NCBI RefSeq assembly: GCF_009792795.1
Contig: NZ_VKHQ01000004.1
Coordinates: forward strand, 656,017 to 720,016
From: Cognatiluteimonas profundi
Lineage (GTDB): Bacteria; Pseudomonadota; Gammaproteobacteria; Xanthomonadales; Xanthomonadaceae
Direction of reading: 5' to 3'
DNA length: 64,000 bases
Below are positions 1-8,297 of this stretch, piece after piece. The notes under the pieces were generated by a model. It was not told the origin of the DNA. It saw only the letters and a program-made list of their open reading frames with translations, and did no database searches. Numbering within the stretch: position 1 is the first letter of the stretch; each line of letters begins with the position of its first letter. A program made the position numbers and the translations under genes.

Positions 1-125
1 AGCGTGCGATCGACCCAGGCGTCCCCCGTGCGTGGATTCCAGGCCGCGGCCTGCTGGGCGATCGCGCCCGCCATGGCCGCAAGCAACAGCAGGAACAGCA
101 TGGTCGCGGCGGACAGTCGTCGCAT
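1..125 (-). CDS. Partial secreted protein, N-terminus only
   Basis: The reverse strand opens with ATG at 125 and stays open to the window edge, so only about 41 codons are visible. Residues 1-24 look like a Sec signal peptide: two arginines, a Leu/Ala-rich core, then AIAQQAAA. The mature part starts near AAWNPRTGDAWVD. I do not recognise the family from this fragment. The frame is supported by the signal peptide and by the gap to the next gene on the same strand. Confidence 0.6.
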   Translation of the reverse strand, partial: MRRLSAATMLFLLLLAAMAGAIAQQAAAWNPRTGDAWVDRT

Positions 126-207
126 GGTTCGCTCCGTCAACGCGTCGGCAGTGCGCCGATCATACAAAGCCCATGACGCCGCGCCACCCATCGCGCCCCG
201 TCATTGC

Positions 208-627
208 TCAGTTGCCGCTGGAGACCGCCACCGGAAACAAGGTCTCGTCGGTGGCATTGGGCAAGGGTTCGCCGTGGCTGCCGCATGCCTGCAAGCGGCC
301 GCCGGGCAACAGCGCATAGACGCGCACGCTCGCGGTGTCGCCGTGCAGCCGCAGCAGGCCGGCGCTGCGTTCCCAGTCGCCGTGTTCGACGAAGCGCTCG
401 CTGTTGCTGCCGGCGATGTAGTTCTCGGTGAGGGCATAGCGCCGCTTGCCGTTGGCCTGCTCCAGCACCAGGTCGACCTGGATGCCGTCGCAATCGGCAC
501 AGGCCACGATGCCCTGCCACGCGATGCGGTCGCCCGCCGCAGCCGTGACCGCCGGGCGTGGGGCCTGATCGCCACAGCTGGCGATGCACAGGGCCAGCAG
601 GCAGGCCTGGACGATCGGCCGGCTCAT
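208..627 (-). CDS. NlpE N-terminal domain-like lipoprotein
   Basis: This is a 139-residue predicted outer-membrane lipoprotein. Residues 1-18 form a lipoprotein signal with the lipobox IASC, so Cys18 would be acylated. The rest resembles the N-terminal domain of NlpE/CutF: a CADCDG motif (Cys43, Cys46), then alternating strands with VDLVLEQ and YALTENYI. E. coli NlpE has an additional C-terminal domain that is absent here. In E. coli NlpE senses envelope and copper stress through CpxA; whether this protein does so is inference. The start at 627 is chosen because it gives the complete lipoprotein signal. It lies downstream of nothing obvious and is probably monocistronic. Confidence 0.7.
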   Translation of the reverse strand: MSRPIVQACLLALCIASCGDQAPRPAVTAAAGDRIAWQGIVACADCDGIQVDLVLEQANGKRRYALTENYIAGSNSERFVEHGDWERSAGLLRLHGDTASVRVYALLPGGRLQACGSHGEPLPNATDETLFPVAVSSGN

Positions 628-749
628 CGATGCGCGTCTCGTTTCCGGAGATCCACGCAGTCCAGCATGGCGATGTGCACGCGGCCGTGACAGGCGCGGG
701 TCCAGCTTGATCGCGGGAAATTCAATCGCGGGAAACCAGGGGAAACACC

Positions 750-953
750 ATGCCGTCCACGTCGCCGCCCGCACCAACCGCCTTGCCATCCACCCGGCGC
801 CGTCGCTGGTGGATCGGCGTGTCGATCGCCGTTGTCGTGCTGGGCCTGTACGCCGCTGCGTTGACATGGACCACGCGGCGGCTGGAAATCGACATCCAGA
901 AAAGCATCCGCGCCGTGCCCGTGGCCGGCGCGACCCATCGCGAGAACGACTGA
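750..953 (+). CDS. Small single-pass membrane protein, unknown function
   Basis: The frame encodes 67 residues. A proline-rich head is followed by RRRR (16-19), one hydrophobic segment at about 20-40, and a charged tail. The positive charges before the helix predict a cytoplasmic N-terminus. An AGGGGA-like ribosome site lies 6-8 bases before the ATG. I do not recognise the family. Support comes from the good ribosome site, the clean single transmembrane layout and the hairpin just after the stop. Confidence 0.5.
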   Translation: MPSTSPPAPTALPSTRRRRWWIGVSIAVVVLGLYAAALTWTTRRLEIDIQKSIRAVPVAGATHREND

Positions 954-973
954 CCAGCGATCGCCGGATGGCA

Positions 974-996
974 CAACGGCGCCATCGGCGCCGTTG
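974..996 (+). terminator. Perfect 10-bp hairpin after the small membrane gene
   Basis: CAACGGCGCC (974-983) pairs exactly with GGCGCCGTTG (987-996) across a 3-base loop. There is no T run, so termination is only plausible. It sits 21 bases past the stop of the small membrane gene and before the converging gene at 1033. Confidence 0.35.
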
Positions 997-1032
997 CGTG
1001 GGAAACGGTCGGGCAGCAGCCCGCACGATCAA

Positions 1033-1503
1033 TCAATCGTCATCGTCGTCACGCTCACCGCGACCCCGCCACTCGTGCTCGCGGTCGTCGCGGTCACGCC
1101 GATGCTGCTCGCCGGACCAGCCGTGGCGGCGATCGCTGCCGGGGCCATTGCGATAGTAGCCATAGGCATTGCCGTACGGAGGCGCGCCGCGATAGCCGCG
1201 ACGTGATTGGTATCGTCCGTCGCCGTCGCGATCATCGTCGCGATTTCCGTTGCGATAGGCGTACGGGACCTGGCGGTAGTAGATCGGACGTCCATACGCG
1301 TCGCGACCGACAACCAGGCGATCGCCCGGGCCGTCATTGCCGTAACGGTAATAGGGCGTGCCGCCGTTGAACACGACGTCGGCGACGTCGACCAGCACCC
1401 GGGCGAGGCTGTCCTGGGCCTGCGCGGGCGCTGGCGCCATCGCAGCGAAGCCCAGGCCGGCGGCGAGCAGTGCCGGGGCAAACCATCGAGTCAGGATCTG
1501 CAT
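1033..1503 (-). CDS. Secreted Arg/Asp/Gly-rich hypothetical protein
   Basis: This frame encodes 156 residues with a Sec signal peptide (1-29, ending PAPAQA before QDS). A compact region follows (VADVVFNGGTPYYRYG and DAYGRPIYYRQVPYAY). The tail is strongly Arg/Asp/Gly/Tyr-rich and ends in DDDDD. The ordered front part looks conserved and the tail looks disordered. The function is unknown. Periplasmic or extracellular location is inferred from the signal peptide. Confidence 0.65.
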   Translation of the reverse strand: MQILTRWFAPALLAAGLGFAAMAPAPAQAQDSLARVLVDVADVVFNGGTPYYRYGNDGPGDRLVVGRDAYGRPIYYRQVPYAYRNGNRDDDRDGDGRYQSRRGYRGAPPYGNAYGYYRNGPGSDRRHGWSGEQHRRDRDDREHEWRGRGERDDDDD

Positions 1504-1638
1504 GCGCGTTCTCCAGTCGCCGCATCATTGCGGGTACGACGCCAAGATGCCCGCGCCGTGGTGAACCTGTTTCTAACCCCGCTACGGCATCGACATCGCG
1601 TCAATCCCGCATTCATCCTTGAGCCCGCCTGTCGCCGC

Positions 1639-1666
1639 AAACGAAACGGCGACCCGAAGGTCGCCG
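1639..1666 (-). terminator. Rho-independent terminator of the EF-hand gene
   Basis: Read on the minus strand, CGGCGACC, a TTCG tetraloop and GGTCGCCG form an 8-bp stem (1647-1666), followed by TTTCGTTT (1639-1646). It lies 35 bases past the stop of the EF-hand gene that ends at 1701. Confidence 0.75.
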
Positions 1667-1700
1667 TCCGTCATTGCAGGAGGCAGCGCGCAGGCGCGGC

Positions 1701-2165
1701 TTATTTCTTGTTCGGCGACATCTTGCCGTTCATGGCCAGGTAGGCCTTGTACTCGTCGGTGGACAGGGCGCCATCGGCGTTGGCGTCGGCCTTGTCGAAG
1801 ACCTTGCTCAGGCTCTCGACGCTGGCGGTCTCGGCCTTGCTCAGGGTGCCGCTGCTGTCGGTGTCCAGTGCGGACCAGCTCACTTTCCTGGCGGACGAAG
1901 CAGGCGTTGCCGGAGTCGCTGGCGTGGCGGCGGTGGCGGCCAGGCCGTCAGTGGCCGGAGTCGCAGGCGTCGCAGGCGTTGCCGGAGTGGCTGCCATGGC
2001 GCCCGCAGCCTCGGTGGTTGTCGTCGTCGCTGCCGGCGTCGTCGCCTGTGCAGCCGCGTGTTCCTGCGCGGTCATGCTGGAATGCGCGCTCTGCGCGAAG
2101 GACAGCGGCGCGGCGAGGGCGGCGGTGATGGCGGTCAACAGGATCAGGGACTGGCGGTTGTTCAT
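1701..2165 (-). CDS. Secreted EF-hand calcium-binding protein
   Basis: The protein has 154 residues. A signal peptide (1-24, ending LSFA) is followed by an Ala/Thr/Pro linker made of repeated ATP units (about 52-90). Two EF-hand loops come next: DTDSSGTLSKAE starting at Asp101 and DANADGALSTDE starting at Asp127, with acidic residues at positions 1, 3, 5 and 12. This fits a periplasmic calcium-binding protein with a flexible tether. The start at 2165 is preferred over an in-frame ATG 30 bases upstream because a GGAG sits just before it and the signal peptide then begins properly. Calcium binding is inferred from the loops; the role is unknown. Confidence 0.8.
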   Translation of the reverse strand: MNNRQSLILLTAITAALAAPLSFAQSAHSSMTAQEHAAAQATTPAATTTTTEAAGAMAATPATPATPATPATDGLAATAATPATPATPASSARKVSWSALDTDSSGTLSKAETASVESLSKVFDKADANADGALSTDEYKAYLAMNGKMSPNKK

Positions 2166-2411
2166 CGTGGGAACTCCAGGGAAACGGGGAAGCACGATCC
2201 TTGCCGTGCCGGGGCAATGTGCCGCCCGGGCAGTGAACCGAAACCCGGTTGCGATCCCCGCAGCAACGCAGCGTTAACCACCAGCGGTGAAAAAACCGCT
2301 AGGGCATCGGTGCAGCGCGAGCGCAGACGCCGACGCCATGCGGCCTCGATGCAGTGCCCTGCCGGATGGGTGGCTGAACACAACACAACGTTTACAAACA
2401 CGTGCGTCCCA

Positions 2412-2600
2412 TCACGCGTCGTTTTCCGCACGCGCGGCGACCTCGACCTCACCATCGTCGGCAAACGTCAGCGTGAGGACGATCGGGCGACAGCACACCT
2501 GGCAATCCTCGATGTAGGACTGGTCGCCCGCGGAATCGTCGACGACCACGTCGATGGTTTCGCCGCAGTAGGGGCACTGGATGTCGACGCTTGGCAGCAT
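2412..2600 (-). CDS. CPXCG motif-containing cysteine-rich protein
   Basis: This 62-residue protein carries the family signature: CPYC (Cys9, Cys12), then DSAGDQSYIEDC with Cys33, Cys36 and Cys37. The cysteines probably bind zinc as a small knuckle. The family is common in gammaproteobacteria and has no assigned function. An alternative ATG at 2615 adds five residues (MRTTS) and has a GGAG six bases upstream. I kept 2600 because family members usually begin close to the first CPXC. Confidence 0.8.
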   Translation of the reverse strand: MLPSVDIQCPYCGETIDVVVDDSAGDQSYIEDCQVCCRPIVLTLTFADDGEVEVAARAENDA

Positions 2601-2799
2601 GGATGTTGTCCTCATTGCGGTCTCCAACGAGACGGGTGCGTCCGTGCACCTGGCGTGAGTGCGTGCAATTCGCGCGCCGAGTGCGTGTTGCGCGGGAAGT
2701 TCCCCAGCCGCACGACCGCGGGGCAAGCATGGTTCATTGGGGAGTGACTACGGTGGCGGCGCCTGTTCGGGCATTGAAACAGACAAAAGGAAACAATCC

Positions 2800-3447
2800 A
2801 TGCGATCCATCCTGACCCTGACTCCCCTCGCCGTCGTTGCCGGAATGCTGGCGTTCGCCCCCGCGGCGTTCGCGCAGGACAGCAGCAGCGTGCCGGCGTC
2901 CGGCCGACACTTCTCCGTCGTTGGCGGCGTCGCCGCGCAGAAATCGACCGGCAGCGGCACCATCAACGGGCAGCGCGTCGATTTCGGTGGCGAAGCCTCG
3001 CCCACGCTGAGCGCGAGCTACAACGTCAACGACAACATCGCGATCGAAGCCTGGGGCGCCGGCAAGTCCGGCCATCGCGTGCGCACGGCTGCCGGCAAGG
3101 TGGCCAGCGTCGATTCGCAACCGATCGCGGTCAGCGGGCAATACCACTTCCGGACGGCTGAGAGCACCGTGCGGCCGTTCGTCGGCCTGGGATATTTCGA
3201 GTCCAACATCGACAACGAAAAGACGCAGGACGGCGCTGCGCTGGGCGGGCAGCGACTGGGCATGACGACCCCGAAGGGTCCGATGGCGACCGTTGGCGTC
3301 GACCTCAACCTCAGCCCGACCTGGTTTGCGCGCGCCGATGCGCGCTACCTGCACGGCGGCTCCAACATCGCACTGGATGGCGCCAAGGCCGGCGATGCCA
3401 ACCTCGATCCGGTGGTGGTCGGGGTCGGGCTCGGTGCCCGCTTCTGA
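2800..3447 (+). CDS. OmpW-like outer membrane protein
   Basis: The gene encodes 215 residues with a signal peptide of about 25 residues ending AFA before QDS. Alternating amphipathic strands follow, and the protein ends in the C-terminal Phe (GVGLGARF) recognised by the Bam machinery. Stretches such as NDNIAIEAWG, FVGLGYFESN and PTWFARADARYLHG match the OmpW small-porin family of eight-stranded barrels. OmpW proteins pass small hydrophobic molecules; the substrate here is not known. An AAGGA lies seven to eight bases before the ATG. A GC-rich terminator follows at 3480. Confidence 0.85.
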   Translation: MRSILTLTPLAVVAGMLAFAPAAFAQDSSSVPASGRHFSVVGGVAAQKSTGSGTINGQRVDFGGEASPTLSASYNVNDNIAIEAWGAGKSGHRVRTAAGKVASVDSQPIAVSGQYHFRTAESTVRPFVGLGYFESNIDNEKTQDGAALGGQRLGMTTPKGPMATVGVDLNLSPTWFARADARYLHGGSNIALDGAKAGDANLDPVVVGVGLGARF

Positions 3448-3479
3448 TCCACGCAGCACCTTGATCCACGCAACATCGA

Positions 3480-3503
3480 CGGGGCCCCGGGTGGGCCCCG
3501 TTT
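3480..3503 (+). terminator. Terminator of the OmpW-like gene
   Basis: CGGGGCCC (3480-3487) and GGGCCCCG (3493-3500) form a perfect 8-bp stem with a 5-base loop, followed by TTT. It lies 32 bases past the stop and directly abuts the glycosylase remnant. Confidence 0.7.
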
Positions 3504-3509
3504 CCTTCT

Positions 3510-3931
3510 GGTACGACTGGAGCGGCGATGTCATGGCCGATGCCTGGGATCCCGCCAAGGCACGCCGCCAACTGCGATCGGCGCCCGGCACGCTGGTCGC
3601 GGACGCGCTGCTCGACCAGTCGGTCGTTGCCGGCGTCGGCAACATCATCAAGAACGAGGTGCTGTTCCGCATCCGCGTGCACCCGGAGAGCAGTGTCGGC
3701 GCATTGTCGGCGCGCAAGCCCGGCGAGCTGGTCACGCAGGCGCGCGAATACAGCTTCGACTTCCTGCGGTGGAAGAAGGCCTGCGTGCTGCAGAAGCACT
3801 ACCAGGTCCACACGAAGACGATCTGCCCGCGCGACGGCAATTACCTCAGTTACCGCAAGCACCTGGGTCGGGCCCGGCGCCGCGCGTTCTTCTGCGAAGA
3901 CTGCCAGCGCTTGTATGGCGACGAGGCCTGA
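3510..3931 (+). pseudogene. 5'-truncated Nei/Fpg-family DNA glycosylase remnant
   Basis: This stretch matches the C-terminal half of bacterial endonuclease VIII/Fpg proteins: a linker like YDWSGDVMADAWDP, the helix-two-turn-helix (LLDQSVVAGVGNIIKNEV), and a C-terminal zinc-finger region (FFCEDCQRLYG). The N-terminal catalytic domain, which starts MPEGP and holds the proline nucleophile, is absent. Similarity begins only about 10 bases after the OmpW-like terminator. The first zinc pair is also damaged: CPRD stands where CPRC is expected. An ATG at 3533 could still give a 132-residue product, but it would lack catalysis. I read it as a deletion remnant. Confidence 0.75.
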
Positions 3932-4013
3932 TCACACTTGCCGGATGCGTGCGCGCAAGCCCCACGTGCAGGCCAGGTAGTGACCCAGCAGCAGTCCGCG
4001 CATCAGGCGTGCG

Positions 4014-4913
4014 TCACGGATGCTCTGCTTCCACATGCACGCGTTCGCGGCGCAGCAGGTACAGCCCGCTGGCGACGATGATCGCCGCACCGGTCCAGGT
4101 GATGGCGTCGGGCACGACGCCCCACAGCGTCACGTCCAGCAGCACGCCCCAGACCAGGGCGGTGTATTCCAGCGGTGCCAGCAGCGATGCCTCGCCGATG
4201 CGGAAGGCTTCGGTGATGGTGTATTGGCCGGCGGCGCCGGCGATGCCGACGCCGGCAACCAGCCATGCGTCCTGCATGCGCAGCTCGACCCAGTGCGGCA
4301 GCGCCAGCAGGCCGGCGCCGATCGCCATCATGGCCATCAGCCAGACCACCATCGCCTGCGTGCTGTCGCTGCGCGCGAGCACGCGCACGGTCATCGCGCT
4401 GACGGCGTACATCAGTGCCGACAGCAACACCGAGAGCGCTGCCAGGCTGAGCATGCCCTTGCCGCTGGGCCTTAGCAGCACCACGACGCCGACCAGTCCG
4501 ATCGCGATCGCGGTCCAGCGCCGCGGCCCCACGCGCTCGCCCAGCAGCGGACCCGACAAGGCCGTGATCAGCAGCGGGGCCACGAAGAAGATGGAATAGG
4601 CGGTCGTCAACGGCAGCGTGCGCAACGCGGAGACGAAGCTGGCCATCATGGTGACGCCAAGCACCCCACGCAGCAGGTGCAGCGACCAGCGCACCCGCAG
4701 CAACGGCCCGGGTCCGGTCGTGAGCAGCGCCCAGGCCAGCACCAGCGGCAGCGACGCCGCTCCGCGCAGCGCGGCCACCTGGAACGGCGGGTAATGCGCC
4801 GACAGCTGCTTGAGCCCGGCGTCCATCAGCGAGAAGGTGACGACGGCCAGCAGCATCATGGCCATCGCGCGCAGGCGATGCGGCTGGGAGGCGGGGGGAT
4901 GCAGCGCAGTCAT
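4014..4913 (-). CDS. EamA/DMT-family transporter
   Basis: The protein has about 299 residues with ten predicted membrane helices in two EamA repeats. The first repeat includes VVTFSLMDAGLKQL and the second VLLSALMYAVSAMTVRV, with PLEYTALVWG near the end. These are inner-membrane drug/metabolite exporters of unknown substrate. In-frame ATGs also exist at 4931 and 4949. None has a clear ribosome site, so the start is uncertain. It is divergent from yajQ. Confidence 0.85.
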   Translation of the reverse strand: MTALHPPASQPHRLRAMAMMLLAVVTFSLMDAGLKQLSAHYPPFQVAALRGAASLPLVLAWALLTTGPGPLLRVRWSLHLLRGVLGVTMMASFVSALRTLPLTTAYSIFFVAPLLITALSGPLLGERVGPRRWTAIAIGLVGVVVLLRPSGKGMLSLAALSVLLSALMYAVSAMTVRVLARSDSTQAMVVWLMAMMAIGAGLLALPHWVELRMQDAWLVAGVGIAGAAGQYTITEAFRIGEASLLAPLEYTALVWGVLLDVTLWGVVPDAITWTGAAIIVASGLYLLRRERVHVEAEHP

Positions 4914-5005
4914 GTGCACAGGATGCGGCATTGCGGTGCCATCGCGCACGCCGCCCCGCGACGCGGTGCGTTACCCTGCGCACCCCCGCCATCGGCCGCG
5001 CCCGC

Positions 5006-5488
5006 ATGCCCTCTTTCGATGTCATTTCCGAAGTCGACACCCACGAGCTGACCAACGCCATCGACCAGGCCAATCGCGAGCTGACCACGCGTTTCGACTT
5101 CAAGGGCGTGGATGCGAGCTACGAGCGCGAGGACAACGCGATCAAGCAGTCGGCGCCCAGCGAATTCCAGCTGCAACAGATGGCGGACATCCTGCGTGCA
5201 CGACTGGTGGCGCGGAAGATCGACGTGCGCTGCCTGGAGTTCGGCGAGGTCGAGACCAACCTGGCCGGCGCGCGGCAGACGATCACCGTCAAGCAGGGCA
5301 TCGAGCGCGAGCTGGCCAAGAAGATCCAGACGCTGCTGAAGGACGCCAAGCTCAAGGTCGACAGCCAGATCAACGGCGACAAGCTGCGCGTCAACGGCAA
5401 GAAGCGCGACGACCTGCAGGCGGCGATGGCGTTGCTGCGGGCGAACGAGTTCGAGCGTCCGCTGCAGTTCGACAACTTCCGTGACTGA
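5006..5488 (+). CDS. yajQ: YajQ-family nucleotide-binding protein (UPF0234)
   Basis: The frame encodes 160 residues, the usual family length. It begins MPSFDVISEVDTHELTNA and includes RFDFKG, SEFQLQQM and KVDSQINGDKLRV, all typical of YajQ, which folds as two ferredoxin-like domains. In Xanthomonas campestris a YajQ protein is a c-di-GMP-binding regulator that acts with a transcription factor on virulence genes. That role is known for the family but inferred here. The stop overlaps the DUF1415 gene by eight bases, so the two are co-transcribed. Confidence 0.93.
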   Translation: MPSFDVISEVDTHELTNAIDQANRELTTRFDFKGVDASYEREDNAIKQSAPSEFQLQQMADILRARLVARKIDVRCLEFGEVETNLAGARQTITVKQGIERELAKKIQTLLKDAKLKVDSQINGDKLRVNGKKRDDLQAAMALLRANEFERPLQFDNFRD

Positions 5489-6029
5489 GGCCGCGTTGGT
5501 GCAGGATCCGGTCGCGGCGACGCGCCTGTGGCTGGAGCGCGCGGTGATCGGGCTCAACCTGTGTCCGTTCGCCAAGGCGGTGTTGGCGAAACAGCAGCTG
5601 CGCTTCGTGCTCAGCGATGCGAGCACCCCGGACGCCCTGCTGTCGCAGCTGGGCGAGGAGCTGTTGCTGTTGCGCGACACGCCGGCCGACCAGGTCGACA
5701 CCACGTTGCTGATCCATCCGCACGTGCTCGCGGATTTCCTCGACTACAACGATTTCCTCGACAAGGCCGATGCGCTGGTCGACGCGCTTGGGCTGGACGG
5801 CGTGCTGCAGGTCGCCAGCTTCCATCCCGACTATCAATTCGCCGACAGCGCGGCCGACGCGGTGGAGAACTTCACCAACCGCGCGCCCTTCCCGACGCTG
5901 CACCTGCTGCGCGAGGACAGCGTGTCGCGCGCGGTGGATGCGTTCCCGGATCCGGATGCGATCGTCGAGCGCAACATCGAGACCTTGCGCGCCCTGGGCG
6001 TCGATGGCTGGCGTTCGCTGCTGGAATGA
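5481..6029 (+). CDS. DUF1415 family protein
   Basis: This 182-residue protein starts with GTG inside the last codons of yajQ, which implies translational coupling. The family signature GLNLCPFAKAV is near residue 25, followed by HPDYQFADSAADAVENFTNR and a C-terminal NIETLRALG. DUF1415 proteins are found in many proteobacteria and have no proven biochemical role. The conserved Cys in LCPF might be functional. The gene ends just before a palindromic repeat that separates it from the converging rsuA. Confidence 0.88.
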   Translation: MTEAALVQDPVAATRLWLERAVIGLNLCPFAKAVLAKQQLRFVLSDASTPDALLSQLGEELLLLRDTPADQVDTTLLIHPHVLADFLDYNDFLDKADALVDALGLDGVLQVASFHPDYQFADSAADAVENFTNRAPFPTLHLLREDSVSRAVDAFPDPDAIVERNIETLRALGVDGWRSLLE

Positions 6030-6044
6030 GCGGCGGGCTTCTCT

Positions 6045-6103
6045 TGTGGGAGCGACGTGAGTCGCGATAGCGGCCACCCATCGCGACTCACGTCGCTCCC
6101 ACA
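6045..6103. repeat. Palindromic REP-like element between converging genes
   Basis: Two perfectly complementary 24-base arms (6045-6068 and 6080-6103) are separated by 11 bases. The arm core is GTGGGAGCGACGTGAGTCGC, a repeat type seen in many copies in Xanthomonas and Lysobacter genomes. It lies between the stops of DUF1415 and rsuA and could end transcription from both sides. Confidence 0.85.
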
Positions 6104-6113
6104 GGAACTGCGA

Positions 6114-6815
6114 TCAGCCGACAAACAAACGCCGCAGCTCCTCTTCGTCCAGCACGCGCCATTGCCCCGCTGCGAGATCACCCAGTTCCAACCCGCCGAC
6201 GCGACTGCGATGCAGCGCCGTGACGTGGTTGCCGACGGCGGCGAACATGCGCCGGACTTGGTGGTAGCGGCCTTCGGTCAGCGTCAGCCGCGCATGCCGC
6301 GGGTCGATCACCTCCAGCACCGCTGGCGCCAGCGGCGTGGTGTCGGATTCCAGCAGCAGGGTGCCGCTGGCGAACAGCGCCGCCTCGTCGCCACGCAGGT
6401 CCTGCGCCAGCGTGGCGTCGTAGACCTTGGCCAGTCTGGATTTCGGCGCGACGATCCGGTGCAGCAGCGCGCCGTCGTCGGTGAGCAGCAGCAGGCCGCT
6501 GGTCTCGCGATCCAGCCGGCCGACGCTCGACAGCAGCGGCGAACGCAGGCGGAAACGCGGCGGCAGCAGGTCGTTGACGATGCGGCCGGGATCCCTGGTC
6601 GAGCAGGTCACGCCCACCGGCTTGTGCAGCATCAGCGTCAGTCCGGGCGGCGGATCCAGCGGCTCGCCGTCGATGCGGATGTCCGCATGCGCCACCTGGT
6701 CGTCGGCGTACAGCACCTCGCCGTTCGCGTCGGTGATCGCGCCGCTGCGGAACAGTTGCGTCACCTGCTTGCGGCTGCCGTAGCCCAGGTTGGCGATCAG
6801 CTTCACCAGTTTCAT
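6114..6815 (-). CDS. rsuA: 16S rRNA pseudouridine synthase, RsuA type
   Basis: The gene encodes 233 residues. An S4 RNA-binding domain comes first (KLIANLGYGSRKQVTQLFRSG), then the pseudouridine synthase core with the catalytic-aspartate motif GRLDRETSGLLLLT, and TEGRYHQVRRMFAAVG. RsuA converts U516 of 16S rRNA to pseudouridine. The start at 6815 overlaps the stop of rsmC as ATGA, so both 16S rRNA modification enzymes are coupled. The closely related RluB/RluE families act on 23S rRNA; the length and the S4 domain favour RsuA. Confidence 0.9.
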   Translation of the reverse strand: MKLVKLIANLGYGSRKQVTQLFRSGAITDANGEVLYADDQVAHADIRIDGEPLDPPPGLTLMLHKPVGVTCSTRDPGRIVNDLLPPRFRLRSPLLSSVGRLDRETSGLLLLTDDGALLHRIVAPKSRLAKVYDATLAQDLRGDEAALFASGTLLLESDTTPLAPAVLEVIDPRHARLTLTEGRYHQVRRMFAAVGNHVTALHRSRVGGLELGDLAAGQWRVLDEEELRRLFVG

Positions 6816-7900
6816 CGGCGGCTGTGCCGTCTGCGCGGCGCCGGCGTCGGCGCCTGGATCGGCACGTTGCTGGCCAGGATGACCTTGAAGCCCTGTTGCT
6901 GCGCCAGGATGCGGACGTCGCCGAACTGCGTGGCGAGTTCCGACTCGTAAGGAAGATGGCGATTGGCGACCAGCAGCAGCCGGCCGCCCGGTCGCAGCGC
7001 CTGCGCGGCGGCGGCAATGAAGGCGCGGCCCAGGTCCGGGCGATCGGCCTGCCCCAGCCCGTGGAACGGCGGGTTGGTGACGATGAAGTCGACCGGTTGC
7101 AGCAGGCCGGTGGTGACGTCGTGCCAATGGAAGGCGATCGCGGCGCGTTGCGCGAAGGGGGCGAGGTTGATGCGCGCCAGCTCCAGCGCGCGGGCCTCGG
7201 CCTCGTACAGATCCAGTGCGGTCACGCCGGGACAACGCGCGAGGATCTCGGTGGCCAGGTAGCCATGACCCGCGCCGAGATCGGCGCCGTGCCCGGCCAG
7301 GTCGGACGGCAGGTGCGCGGCCAGCAGGGCCGAGGCCGGGTCGATGCGGTTCCAGGCGAAGACGCCCGGCCGGCTGAAGCGGCCGTCGCCGATGGGCCGC
7401 GGTGCGTCGGCGGCGATCCAGTCGGCAGCCAGCGCGGCGTCGTGGTCGCCGTGCATCGGCGCCGTCCAGAACACCCGGCAGTGCGCCCGCGACAGCGTCT
7501 GCAGCGGCCCGGCCAGCCGCGCCAGATCGGCTTCGCCGGACCTGGCGCCCTCGGCATTGGGCATCGCGGCGACCACGATCCCGCCCGGCGCCACATGCGC
7601 GATGGCGCGCGCCAACAGCGCGCGCGCCTCGTCGCGCTGGCGCGGCGGCAGCACCAGCACCAGGGGAAAGCGCGTGCCCGGATCGGCTTCGACGACGACG
7701 TCCAGGCCGGAACGCTGCAGCGCGTCGGCCTCCGGCTTGAACCCCTGCTCGCACACCAGCCCGGGCCGCGGCGCATCGAACAGCGCCGCCCCGCACCGGG
7801 CGCGCAGGAACAAGGCGCCGCCAGCCGCCGGCCACGTCAATGCGCCCTGGGCGAAGGGCAGCAGCAGGGTGTCGAGCGCGGGATCGCCGGCAGCGGGCAT
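6812..7900 (-). CDS. rsmC: RsmC-like 16S rRNA (guanine-N2) methyltransferase
   Basis: The protein has 362 residues. It shows the two-part layout of RsmC/RlmG enzymes: an N-terminal degenerate methyltransferase domain and a C-terminal SAM-binding domain. The latter has GADLGAGHGYLATEIL and the catalytic motif VTNPPFH. RsmC methylates G1207 of 16S rRNA. The assignment over RlmG is favoured by coupling to rsuA but is not certain. The ATG at 7900 is chosen because upstream in-frame sequence is not protein-like. Confidence 0.82.
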   Translation of the reverse strand: MPAAGDPALDTLLLPFAQGALTWPAAGGALFLRARCGAALFDAPRPGLVCEQGFKPEADALQRSGLDVVVEADPGTRFPLVLVLPPRQRDEARALLARAIAHVAPGGIVVAAMPNAEGARSGEADLARLAGPLQTLSRAHCRVFWTAPMHGDHDAALAADWIAADAPRPIGDGRFSRPGVFAWNRIDPASALLAAHLPSDLAGHGADLGAGHGYLATEILARCPGVTALDLYEAEARALELARINLAPFAQRAAIAFHWHDVTTGLLQPVDFIVTNPPFHGLGQADRPDLGRAFIAAAAQALRPGGRLLLVANRHLPYESELATQFGDVRILAQQQGFKVILASNVPIQAPTPAPRRRHSRR

Positions 7901-8032
7901 GGTTGGGCCTGGAGGAATGATGGTCTGGAGCAGGCGGATGTTACCGACTGCGCCGCGGCCTCCGGCGCGACTTGACCGGATGGCAACATCGCAGCGGCCA
8001 TGATCGCCTGCACTGAAGTCGTGGAGTCGAAC

Positions 8033-8293
8033 ATGCGGGCACTCTTCGTGGGTGGCACGGTGGACAACAGCGAGCTGGACATGGACGGCCAGCAACCGCC
8101 GGCGCACTACCCGCCGGATGGCGGAACCGGGCGTTCGCGCTATCGGCTGCACCACATCGGCCGCAACGATGGCGGGATCGCCTACGTGGTGTATGCCGCG
8201 CCTGGCCTGGCCGACGCCGAGGTTGCACGCATCGCCGGCGAACGCGACTACGCGCGCCGGTTCGAGGCGACACCGACGCCAGCACCGGCCTGA
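8033..8293 (+). CDS. Conserved hypothetical protein
   Basis: This frame encodes 86 residues beginning MRALFVGGTVDNSELDMDG, with HYPPD, YRLHHIGR and IAYVVYAAPGL. A GGAG lies six bases before the ATG at 8033, which I prefer over an in-frame ATG at 8000. No signal peptide or membrane segment is visible. I cannot assign a function. It stands alone between rsmC and DUF3247, which read the other way. Confidence 0.65.
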   Translation: MRALFVGGTVDNSELDMDGQQPPAHYPPDGGTGRSRYRLHHIGRNDGGIAYVVYAAPGLADAEVARIAGERDYARRFEATPTPAPA

Positions 8294-8297
8294 GTCG

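Noticed and set aside
4928..4941. Near sigma-54 match on the minus strand before the EamA gene
   Set aside because: The spacing between GG and GC is one base short, and the match overlaps candidate start codons.
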